A stretch of DNA of 64,000 nucleotides from Oscillospiraceae bacterium (lineage in GTDB: Bacteria; Bacillota; Clostridia; Saccharofermentanales; Saccharofermentanaceae): assembly GCA_902788505.1 (NCBI GenBank), contig CADAKH010000013.1, forward strand, positions 1 to 64,000. The letters are read 5' to 3'. The notes beneath the pieces were generated by a model, which saw only the letters and a program-made list of their open reading frames with translations, searched no databases and was not told the DNA's origin. The position numbers were made by a program, and so were the translations under genes. Every line of letters begins with the position of its first letter. Position 1 is the first letter of the stretch. Shown in pieces: positions 1 to 7,666 of this stretch.

Positions 1-457
1 CTTGCACCGATTCTGTATAACCGCCTCTGGCCCATTTTATAAATATCCCAAAAAGGCCATATGCCAGATAGAAACTTTCATATGTATTCAAGGCCTGATC
101 GGTGTCACTGTCAGTCGTAATCAGTTCGTAGGCAGACAGTATAGCACCGTGATGACCTTGTTTTATTATAAGATCATTCTTTTTACGCATAGAATAGCAG
201 AAATCAAAATACTGTTTCACGCGATATCTGTCATTTAGCGGATGTTCCTTGAGTTTGTGTTCCTGTTCGTATTCCCGCCATTTCATGACGATGTACGATG
301 TAATGATCTCGTCTTTGGATTTGAAATTGCGAAAATAAGTTGCTCTACCGATACCCCCTGCTTCACAGAGTTCGTCAACAGTTATCTTTTCTATATTCTT
401 TTTCTTCATTAATTTGAACAGTGCTTCTCCGTAGGAAGAGATTACATAATCTGACAT
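1..457 (-). CDS. TetR/AcrR-family transcriptional regulator (partial, C-terminus beyond window)
   Basis: The minus-strand frame begins with ATG at 457 and runs off the left edge, giving 152 residues. The N-terminal third is a TetR helix-turn-helix: a first helix containing ALFKLMKKKNIEKITVDELC, then the recognition segment GGIGRATYFRNFKSKDE. Such proteins are ligand-responsive repressors. It is divergent from the esterase at 604, and the shared intergenic region holds two palindromes (480-509, 543-558) that are natural operators, so autoregulation and control of the esterase are likely. The ligand is unknown. The ligand-binding half is incomplete here. Confidence 0.88.
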   Translation of the reverse strand, partial: MSDYVISSYGEALFKLMKKKNIEKITVDELCEAGGIGRATYFRNFKSKDEIITSYIVMKWREYEQEHKLKEHPLNDRYRVKQYFDFCYSMRKKNDLIIKQGHHGAILSAYELITTDSDTDQALNTYESFYLAYGLFGIFIKWARGGYTESVQ

Positions 458-479
458 TTGCAAGATCTCCTTTCCGGCC

Positions 480-509
480 AATGATACTATTTCCGTTAAT
501 AGTATCATT
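480..509. promoter_or_regulatory. Palindromic operator near tetR start
   Basis: Arms AATGATACTATT (480-491) and AATAGTATCATT (498-509) are perfect 12-base inverted repeats around a 6-base spacer. They lie just upstream of the tetR start at 457. The half-site TGATACTA is shared with the second operator at 543-558. Confidence 0.75.
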
Positions 510-522
510 TTCTCCGATTTTA

Positions 523-558
523 TTGAGTTTAATGCAACAGGCTGATACTATAGTATCA
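523..558 (+). promoter_or_regulatory. Esterase promoter with embedded TetR-type operator
   Basis: A -35 box TTGAGT (523-528), a 17-base spacer and a -10 box TACTAT (546-551) are visible. The -10 lies inside the perfect 16-base palindrome TGATACTATAGTATCA (543-558), so a bound repressor would block polymerase. The TetR protein at 1-457 is the obvious candidate. Confidence 0.72.
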
Positions 559-603
559 TGTAAGACGGATTTGTCGAGTACTAAATTTCAGGAGAATATC
601 GAT

Positions 604-1728
604 ATGGGAAATACAAAAAAGAAAAGAAGTATTAAAGTGGTACTGATAGCTGCCGTAAGTATGATTTTGTTGATTGCACTGGGAATAACATTTTTTCTAA
701 AGATGACTATTCTTAATACTTTTCCGAAGCTTGAGGGAGAACCTGAGATCGGCAAATGGTACGATGTTCCGGTGAAAAACGCATTTTCTTCTGATGGTAG
801 TAAGTGGCATGGCATATTCCGAAAGGGTACTGAAAACAAGGTAGTTGTTTATTTCTTTGGCGGTGGTGTCAGCATTACGCCAGAAACCTCAGAAGGCGGG
901 AAGGAGTTTTATGCCACTACAATGCTTGCTCAGGATTTTGTAGCACAGGGCGGTATTGGCAGCAACGATGATCATAACCCGTTTAAGGATTGGAGCTTTA
1001 TTGTGATTCCTTATGCCACAGGAGATTTTCATGCCGGAACAGGTATATATGAGGGGAAGAAAAAGGTCTATCACACCGGATACAACAATTACTCCGCCTT
1101 TATCGAAAAGATAAAGCCGTATGTGGGAGAACCCGATACACTGCTTGTGACCGGCTTTTCTGCCGGTGGATTTGCAACTTCTCTGCTTGCCGATGATGTG
1201 ATCGATCGTTTCCCGAGTGCCGGGAATGTTACCGTCTGTGTTGACAGTTCACTGCTACTTTATGATGGATGGCATGACACAGCTGTTGATCTATGGAAAT
1301 CTCCGTCAGAGATATCCGACAGACTGACTTCAAACAACATAGTACTTGATAGTTTGACTGCACTGTATGAGAAGCGTGGTGACAGTGTGAAGATACTCTT
1401 TGATTGTTCTTATCGTGACGACACATTAATGCAGTATCAGTCTTATATCGATACCGGAAAGATGGATAAGACCAAGGAATTAGGAGATAATTTCCAGCAA
1501 GATCTGAAAGAAATGGTAACAGCACTGCAGGAGAATATACCGAATGTGGGGATATATATCTGGAGCTACAGAGAGGATACTGATACTCACAATACACAGC
1601 ATACGATTATTTCCTCCAATGTATTCGATAAGCTTGGAAATGAAAGAAGTGTCGGAGAGTGGATGTTTGATGCTGTGAATGGTGATGTAAGAACTTATGG
1701 TTTGGAACTGCTGGAAAAAGAGTTATAA
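604..1728 (+). CDS. Pectin-acetylesterase-like alpha/beta hydrolase, membrane-anchored
   Basis: The 374-residue protein starts at ATG 604 behind AGGAG (590-594); a longer open frame from 421 would run through the promoter and operators. A basic N-terminus and one hydrophobic segment (about residues 12-36) predict a signal anchor and extracytoplasmic location. The glycine-rich FFGGG strand, the nucleophile elbow GFSAGG (about residue 185) and a late Asp/His-rich segment (DTDTHNTQHT) match the pectinacetylesterase/Notum type of hydrolase. Substrate is unknown; ester cleavage is inferred from family. It is transcribed divergently from tetR, and operator placement suggests ligand-induced expression. 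Confidence 0.72.
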   Translation: MGNTKKKRSIKVVLIAAVSMILLIALGITFFLKMTILNTFPKLEGEPEIGKWYDVPVKNAFSSDGSKWHGIFRKGTENKVVVYFFGGGVSITPETSEGGKEFYATTMLAQDFVAQGGIGSNDDHNPFKDWSFIVIPYATGDFHAGTGIYEGKKKVYHTGYNNYSAFIEKIKPYVGEPDTLLVTGFSAGGFATSLLADDVIDRFPSAGNVTVCVDSSLLLYDGWHDTAVDLWKSPSEISDRLTSNNIVLDSLTALYEKRGDSVKILFDCSYRDDTLMQYQSYIDTGKMDKTKELGDNFQQDLKEMVTALQENIPNVGIYIWSYREDTDTHNTQHTIISSNVFDKLGNERSVGEWMFDAVNGDVRTYGLELLEKEL

Positions 1729-1847
1729 AATGATCAGTATTCTTATATCGAAAAGTATAAAGCCATCGGATGACATAAATATATAGGTCCTTTGTTCCTC
1801 TTGCCATGAGCACTCTGAATTTAAGCATTATCGCATTCTTATGAGAG

Positions 1848-2144
1848 TTGAGAAATGAGACTGCTCCTGAACTTGCCGAAAGATTTGAAGTATCGAGGAG
1901 GACTATAAACCGTGACATAGATGATCTGCTATTTGCAGGCATCCCGATACGCACTTATCAAGGTGTCGGAGCCGGAATCAGCATTGCCGAAGGCTATAAG
2001 GTTGACAGGACGATCCTGACTTCAAAAGACATGCAGATGATCCTTGCGGGCTTGAGGAGCCTCGACAGCGTGAGCGGAAGCAGTTATTACGGCCAGCTGA
2101 TGGAGAAGTTCCAGGCTGATGCAGTAGCGTACTGCGGTAAATAA
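1848..2144 (+). pseudogene. Remnant of a YafY/WYL-type HTH regulator
   Basis: The segment TAPELAERFEVSRRTINRDI is a classic HTH_11 DNA-binding helix pair of WYL-domain regulators, followed by the typical wing and linker (about 95 residues). Intact relatives have about 300 residues with a C-terminal WYL domain; here the frame stops after 98 residues. The first helix is also missing: a plausible continuation (residues RILMRVEK) sits in another frame just upstream and ends in a stop, which suggests a frameshift. The only in-frame start is a TTG without a good ribosome site. I judge it decayed. A short expressed HTH protein is the alternative. Confidence 0.6.
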
Positions 2145-2164
2145 GTCAAACGGAGACAGAGATA

Positions 2165-2530
2165 ATGAAATACGATTGGATTGATAAATACCTTCTGGAA
2201 AAGCCTGGCGTAACAAAGGATCTGCAGCCGGAATGGAACTGGATACGTTATCACGTAGGCGGAAAGATGTTTGCTGCAATATGTCTTGATGATAATGACA
2301 AGCCATATTACATCACGCTCAAACTGGAACCGCACGAAGGCGAATTCTGGCGCAAACAGTATGAGGATATAATTCCCGGCTACTACATGAACAAAGTGCA
2401 TTGGAATTCGGTAAAAGCAGATGGCATCGTTCCGGACGATGTCCTGAAGGACCTTCTGAATAAGGCATATGAGATTGTTCTCGGAAACTTCAGTAAGAAG
2501 AAGCAGAAGGAGATACTGGGGGATAAATGA
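2165..2530 (+). CDS. MmcQ/YjbR-family protein
   Basis: The 121-residue protein is of typical YjbR size. It carries the family pattern of a beta-rich core (MFAAICLDDNDKPYYITLKL) followed by a GYYMNKVHWNSV segment and a C-terminal helix region beginning PDDVLKDLLNKAYEIV. The fold is CyaY-like with a double-wing motif proposed to bind DNA; the physiological role is not established. GGAGACAGAG precedes the ATG. It lies 20 bases behind the remnant WYL regulator, an arrangement that suggests a former two-gene operon. Confidence 0.8.
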   Translation: MKYDWIDKYLLEKPGVTKDLQPEWNWIRYHVGGKMFAAICLDDNDKPYYITLKLEPHEGEFWRKQYEDIIPGYYMNKVHWNSVKADGIVPDDVLKDLLNKAYEIVLGNFSKKKQKEILGDK

Positions 2531-2653
2531 TCTTATAATAAGACAAAAATGTGTAATAACAGTGATTATCGGCCATTCTTCTTGAAAACGCAGAATTGTA
2601 AAATATAATTAATATGTAAGAGCGTGATTTTTGAGGAGATGCCGGTTCATCGT

Positions 2654-5188
2654 ATGAAAAAATTCTTGATCGTTATAGTCAACATTGCCATTATGGCAGC
2701 CATATTGACCTTCGTTGTACTATACGCAGGATATGAGAGCAGGGATTCCTACCGCAGACAGATAGAGAATTTCGAGAATACTACAGTCACCATGGAGCAC
2801 GTGACTGAGAATTATCTTGAAGGTGAGCAGAGGATCTGCGATGTCTGGGCGCAATATATCAACGGCTGTAATATGACAATGGAAGAGGCTGCTGAATATA
2901 TCCGTTCATCCCATGTTCTTAAGAACACATCTGCTCATATTATTTCAACGGATACTCTTACAGGTCTTTCAACGCGCCCGGGGATCGGTACGGTCGACGA
3001 ATACGACGTGTCTTATCAGAGGCTTGATCTCCTGAAGAATACTGACTGGATAGATGAGATCGGCAAGTCGATAAACATAACTCGTGCTTATACTAACCCG
3101 ATGAATGGCGAGCAGTCGCTGGCTTTCTGCAACATAGTAACGCTGCGTGATCCTGACAGTGATACTGCTGAGACGGCAGTCCTTTTGCGCGTGATCCCGA
3201 TTTCGGATCTGGAACAGAAATGGGTTTTCCCTCAGACAGAACTCGTGAATGCAGAGCTTTCAATGATCGATGCCGGGGGCGATTATATCCTTAAAGGTCA
3301 CAACTATAAGAATTCCAGCTTTTTCGAATTCTACAAATCGTATAACCAGACGGATCCGGAGTCTTCCAAGGATCTTTTCGAAAAGATCACTTCCTCGACA
3401 GGTTCCGTGTCTATGATCAACTCACACGGACAGGAATGTGTCCTTGCATATACACCGATATCGGCTACATCCGGCTGGACACTTTTGGGACTTGTTCCTG
3501 CTGATGATCTCAAAGTCGATACGGGAAACCATGTGCTGTTCATAGTCGTATTTGTAGGACTTCTCATCCTGTTCTTAAGCGACCTTTTCTATATGCGTTA
3601 CCTGAATAAGAGGCTTCAGATCGCGGCAAGGAAGGCTGAGTCAGCCAATAAAGCCAAGACTGATTTCCTTTCCACAATGTCACATGACATACGTACTCCG
3701 ATGAATGCCATCATCGGTCTTACGGCTTTGGCTGAGAAGAATCCGGGTGATGTGGAGTCAACAAAGGAGAGCCTTCGAAAGATCAGCCTTGCAAGCAATC
3801 ATCTGCTGACACTGATCAACGATATTCTGGATATCTCCAAAGTCGAAAGCGGAAAACTGAAACTGAGTCCTTTGACATTTTCCATTGTTGAGACGGTCGA
3901 AAATCTTGTTAATATTTCTCAGCCGATGATCAAGGAGAAGAATATCGAATTCAGTTTCCATATCAATCAGTTCGAGAAGGAATATCTTTACACGGATCAG
4001 CTCCGTCTGAATCAGATCTATATCAATATCCTTTCCAATGCCATCAAATATACTGAACCCGGAGGACGTGTAAGTGTCAGTCTCAGCGAGGAACACAGCG
4101 ATGTAACGGGCTGCATAAGACTTATCTATGTTGTGTCTGACAATGGCATAGGAATGAGTCCAGAATTCATGGAAAATATGTATAAGCCGTTCTCACGTCA
4201 GGTGGACAGCCGTGTAAACAGTATTCAGGGTACAGGTCTCGGACTTGCCATAACAAAGCAAATGGTTGATCTGATTGGAGGTACGATCGATTGTCAGAGC
4301 GAGCAGGGGAAGGGAACGACCTTTACGGTTGCTCTTGATATTCCTGTTGCCGACAGGCAGCGCGAAGACATGAAGCTTGAACCGATAGATGTCCTGATCG
4401 TGGATGACGATAAGACGATGCTTCAGACTGCGACAGATACGCTTACTTCTCTCGGCGCTAATGTTGAACAGGCAAATAACGGACTTGAAGCACTCGGAAT
4501 GATAGAGCACAGACACCTTTCCGGACGTGATTACAATGTCATCATTATCGACTGGAAAATGCCTGACATAGACGGACTTGAGACGATAAAGCGAATCCGT
4601 TCTGATATAGATTCAAAGATCCCGATCTTACTGATCTCGGCATATGACTGGTCGGATATCGAGGATAAGGCAAGAACTGCAGGAGCAAACGGCTTTGTCA
4701 GCAAACCGCTATTCCGCTCGACACTCTATGACAAGATCAATGATCTTATCGGCAAAGAATCCGGTTCTGTTGAGCCTGAGGATGATTATTCGGATCTTAA
4801 CGGGATCAATATTCTTGTGGCCGAGGACAATGACATTAACTGGGAGATCATTTCGGCTATGCTCGCCATGTTCGGAATAACGACCGAACGTGCAGAGAAC
4901 GGCCGTGTATGTGTGGATATGTTGAGCAAAGCTGAAGAAGGCAGCTATGAACTGATCTTTATGGATGTGCAGATGCCTGAAATGAACGGACTTGATGCTA
5001 CAAGGACGATCCGCAAACTTGAGAATCCGTGGGCAGCATCGATCCCGATCGTTGCCATGACGGCGGATGCTTTTTCAGAGAACATCATGGAATGCCTTGA
5101 TGCGGGTATGAACGGACATATTGCAAAGCCGGTGGATATCAAACTGGTTATCAAAGAGATCAGAAGAATCAGGGAAGGAAGGGTATGA
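2654..5188 (+). CDS. Hybrid sensor histidine kinase with two receiver domains
   Basis: This is an 844-residue membrane sensor. Transmembrane helices lie near residues 5-25 and 295-318, bracketing an extracytoplasmic sensing region of about 270 residues. HisKA follows with the phosphorylated His in STMSHDIRTPMNA (about residue 344), then the HATPase with N box (LNQIYINILSNAIKYT), DNGIGM and GTGLGLA. Two receivers follow, with acceptor aspartates in IDWKMPDIDG and MDVQMPEMNG and late KP lysines. No HPt or output domain is present, so the phosphate partner is elsewhere. The start is uncertain: GAGGAG at 2633-2638 could serve ATG 2639 or 2654, and GTG 2624 is also in frame. Its stop overlaps the start of the binding protein by 4 bases. 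Confidence 0.9.
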   Translation: MKKFLIVIVNIAIMAAILTFVVLYAGYESRDSYRRQIENFENTTVTMEHVTENYLEGEQRICDVWAQYINGCNMTMEEAAEYIRSSHVLKNTSAHIISTDTLTGLSTRPGIGTVDEYDVSYQRLDLLKNTDWIDEIGKSINITRAYTNPMNGEQSLAFCNIVTLRDPDSDTAETAVLLRVIPISDLEQKWVFPQTELVNAELSMIDAGGDYILKGHNYKNSSFFEFYKSYNQTDPESSKDLFEKITSSTGSVSMINSHGQECVLAYTPISATSGWTLLGLVPADDLKVDTGNHVLFIVVFVGLLILFLSDLFYMRYLNKRLQIAARKAESANKAKTDFLSTMSHDIRTPMNAIIGLTALAEKNPGDVESTKESLRKISLASNHLLTLINDILDISKVESGKLKLSPLTFSIVETVENLVNISQPMIKEKNIEFSFHINQFEKEYLYTDQLRLNQIYINILSNAIKYTEPGGRVSVSLSEEHSDVTGCIRLIYVVSDNGIGMSPEFMENMYKPFSRQVDSRVNSIQGTGLGLAITKQMVDLIGGTIDCQSEQGKGTTFTVALDIPVADRQREDMKLEPIDVLIVDDDKTMLQTATDTLTSLGANVEQANNGLEALGMIEHRHLSGRDYNVIIIDWKMPDIDGLETIKRIRSDIDSKIPILLISAYDWSDIEDKARTAGANGFVSKPLFRSTLYDKINDLIGKESGSVEPEDDYSDLNGINILVAEDNDINWEIISAMLAMFGITTERAENGRVCVDMLSKAEEGSYELIFMDVQMPEMNGLDATRTIRKLENPWAASIPIVAMTADAFSENIMECLDAGMNGHIAKPVDIKLVIKEIRRIREGRV

Positions 5189-6480
5189 ATATGAAAAAAG
5201 CAGTGAGTTTACTTTTAACGGCAACAATGGGTCTTGGAATGGTTGCGTGCACAGTTCCGAAGGCTGATGTCGATAAAGGCTTCAGTCCTGCGCTGGACAA
5301 GTCGACCAGCTGTCATATCACCATTGCCGGAGGCTACGATAACTTTGAGGCTCTGGAAACAGAATTTGACCGGTTTAATGAGTATTATCCGAATGTTGAA
5401 CTTGTTTTTACGAAGGTTGATGACTATAACAACATGATCGGCACAGTACTTAACGGAAATGATGCTCCTGATATCTATGTTAACTATTCCTGGATGTACG
5501 GAAGGGAGCAGTATTCATCCTGCATCGATCATGCTGAGAATCTTGCTGATCCCGCGCTTAATCTTAACCTTGACTGCATCCGAGGCAATATCATTTTGAA
5601 TACAGATGACGGCACTCTTCCGATGGTGCCTGTTTTCTCAAATACATATGGCATGCTTGTGAACAAAAAGCTTTTCGAAAAGGAAGGCTTGAGCGTTCCG
5701 ACAACATATAAGGAACTTGTGGATGTCTGCAATGCTTTCCGCGAAAAGGGCTATTCAGATCCCATGATGGGTTTCTCGCAGAAGGAGACGACATCTCTTT
5801 TCACGTTGACGATCTATCCCTATTTTTGCGGAACGGTTGCGGGTGATGCAGAGGCTGTCAAAAAGCTTAATTCACTTGATCCTTCGGCCGGTGAATACTT
5901 AAGACCTTCTCTTGAGAAAGTAACTCAGTTCCTGGATGACGGATGTGTGGATCTTGACAGCTGCGACCAGATCGAGAACAACTATGATGCCGTTATCCTC
6001 CGTTTCTTCGAAGGTGACATTCCCATGATGACTTGCTCCGGAGATACTGTCTCAGGCACAAAGAAACGTGAGAGCCGTTCCGAAGCGTTTATTGCCAATC
6101 CCTTTGATTATGCCTTTGTACCTATCCCGGTGTCTGATGATGGAGCGTATTTCCTTGACATGCCGAATCTCCAGTTCTCAGTCAACAAGGACAGTGCAAA
6201 TCTTGATATGGCTAACGAGTTCATGCGTTTCCTGATCACTTCACGTGAGCTGAATCAGATGGCAATGAACAAGGGTCTCATTTCACCGACAAAGGATCTT
6301 TCGTTCAATAACATGTATGCTGCATTCGGAAATATCCCTGAATCCCGTATCCTGTCACCCGAAGTGATCGGACTGACGGATGATGCGGTTATTCAGATGA
6401 GACAGGCTGTTTACCTTGTCGGAAGAGGCGAGATGACCATAGATGAAGCAGTCGCCGCCTATGGAACATTTACGCAATAA
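5185..6480 (+). CDS. Extracellular solute-binding lipoprotein (family 1 type), coupled to the histidine kinase
   Basis: The 431-residue product has a lipoprotein signal ending in the lipobox MVAC (Cys about residue 22) and a family-1 binding-protein fold pattern (YDNFEALETEFDRFNEYYPNV, then NDAPDIYVNYSW and PMVPVFSNTYGMLVNKKLF). Such proteins bind sugars or oligosaccharides for ABC importers. No permease or ATPase gene is near; instead the ATG overlaps the kinase stop (ATGA), which points to a sensory role in presenting ligand to the kinase. A second in-frame ATG at 5191 is possible. The 3' end overlaps the convergent flavodoxin gene by 11 bases. Confidence 0.87.
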   Translation: MNMKKAVSLLLTATMGLGMVACTVPKADVDKGFSPALDKSTSCHITIAGGYDNFEALETEFDRFNEYYPNVELVFTKVDDYNNMIGTVLNGNDAPDIYVNYSWMYGREQYSSCIDHAENLADPALNLNLDCIRGNIILNTDDGTLPMVPVFSNTYGMLVNKKLFEKEGLSVPTTYKELVDVCNAFREKGYSDPMMGFSQKETTSLFTLTIYPYFCGTVAGDAEAVKKLNSLDPSAGEYLRPSLEKVTQFLDDGCVDLDSCDQIENNYDAVILRFFEGDIPMMTCSGDTVSGTKKRESRSEAFIANPFDYAFVPIPVSDDGAYFLDMPNLQFSVNKDSANLDMANEFMRFLITSRELNQMAMNKGLISPTKDLSFNNMYAAFGNIPESRILSPEVIGLTDDAVIQMRQAVYLVGRGEMTIDEAVAAYGTFTQ

Positions 6481-7003
6481 CTGCCCATGTAACCGGTTCT
6501 AAACTTCCGAAATCAACGAAATTGGCCTGCTTGTTGTAGGTCTCTATCATGGCGCGGATCTCGGCGGTCTTCTCTTCTTCGGGAATACTTACTGCTTTTT
6601 TGTAGACCAGTTTCATCATGGCCTTATGCAGTAAATTGAGTTCGGAATAATCAATTCCGCCTCTTATATGAAAGATCCGGGCATTCTCATAAATATCAGA
6701 AGATACCTGTGATCTGATATTATTCCTGATATGTTCGATGTTCTGTTTATCGGTCGGGTCGGCTAATCCGACTGTAACTATAATGATCTTCTTGCCGGCA
6801 ATATCAGTCAGATCCTTGAGAGTCTTTTTCATTCCTTCTACTCCGCCGGCATAAAGTCCGCCCATATAAATGACCGTCTGATAACTGTTGATATCTTTGA
6901 CTTCTTTATAGGGAACAGCCTTGATCCCTGTGTTCTTTGATAACTCTTCAGCATAAGCCTTTGTAGTACCGTAGCATGATCCGTAAACTATAACTCCGTT
7001 CAT
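6470..7003 (-). CDS. Flavodoxin-domain protein
   Basis: The 177-residue protein opens with a flavodoxin phosphate loop (VIVYGSCYGTTKAYAEEL), followed by the MGGLYAGGV and IIIVTVGLADP segments seen in HemG-like flavodoxin_5 proteins. It should bind FMN and act in electron transfer in the cytoplasm; a protoporphyrinogen oxidase role is not supported because no haem genes are near. The ATG is one base after the MarR stop and its ribosome site (GAGGAGG) lies inside marR, so the two genes form an operon under the MarR operators. Confidence 0.82.
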   Translation of the reverse strand: MNGVIVYGSCYGTTKAYAEELSKNTGIKAVPYKEVKDINSYQTVIYMGGLYAGGVEGMKKTLKDLTDIAGKKIIIVTVGLADPTDKQNIEHIRNNIRSQVSSDIYENARIFHIRGGIDYSELNLLHKAMMKLVYKKAVSIPEEEKTAEIRAMIETYNKQANFVDFGSLEPVTWAVIA

Positions 7004-7004
7004 A

Positions 7005-7484
7005 TTAATCCTCCTCGAATTCCCTTAGATTTTTCTCGATATTGATTATTGTTTTTATAGTTGTTTTGATGTCTTTATCAGATATTCCGTCGAACATCTT
7101 CTGCATGATAAAACTGCTCGTATCATCATTCTTCTCACAGAAAGCTCTGCATTCATCTGTAAGCACGATAAGCTGCTTTCTTTTGTCGGATTCATCCTGT
7201 AAAAATGTGATGAATCCTTTCTTCTCGAGCTTTAAAAGTATCTGTTTAACATTCTGATGAGAGCTTCCCAGGATATCCGATAATTCCCTGAGTGTTGGAG
7301 GTTCTTTGCACATGTTTATACAGATGACAGCGAAAAACTGTTTCCAGCTGATCTCCTTCATCACATTATCAGCCATGGCCTGAAACCTGTTCTCGAATGC
7401 ACTTAATAATCCGAGCAGATAATAATTCGGCGGAATCTCAGAGAAATCGACTTTACCGCTGTTAACAACTTCTTCAATGATCAT
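7005..7484 (-). CDS. MarR-family transcriptional regulator
   Basis: The 159-residue protein has the winged helix of MarR repressors: helices PTLRELSDILGSSHQNVKQILLKLEKKGFI, then the wing DESDKRKQLIVLTDE. N- and C-terminal helices for dimerisation flank it. It is the first gene of a two-gene operon with the flavodoxin protein. Two palindromes overlap and follow its promoter, which suggests autorepression relieved by a redox or small-molecule signal (inference). Confidence 0.88.
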   Translation of the reverse strand: MIIEEVVNSGKVDFSEIPPNYYLLGLLSAFENRFQAMADNVMKEISWKQFFAVICINMCKEPPTLRELSDILGSSHQNVKQILLKLEKKGFITFLQDESDKRKQLIVLTDECRAFCEKNDDTSSFIMQKMFDGISDKDIKTTIKTIINIEKNLREFEED

Positions 7485-7501
7485 GTGCTCACCTCACAAT
7501 A

Positions 7502-7553
7502 GGTAATATATTACTCTTCTCATAAAGGTAACATGTTACCAAATGCTTGTCAA
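7502..7553 (-). promoter_or_regulatory. marR promoter with two palindromic operators
   Basis: On the minus strand a -35 TTGACA (7553-7548), a 17-base spacer and a weak -10 TACCTT (7530-7525) precede marR. The perfect palindrome GGTAACATGTTACC (7527-7540) lies between and over these boxes. A second site, GTAATATATTAC (7503-7514), is centred 25 bases away near the transcription start. Both share the GTAAnATnTTAC pattern. Confidence 0.75.
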
Positions 7554-7666
7554 GAATAATCTTTAAGAACAGGATTTTCTTTCAACTACTGTATCTGCAA
7601 AACGTCTGATTTTTGATATAATTTCATTGGAAGCATGGGGCTTTTGGGTTATAAGGGTGATTTCAT

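Noticed and set aside
2..238. Plus-strand open frame at the left edge
   Set aside because: It is antisense to the clear TetR coding frame and has no ribosome site.
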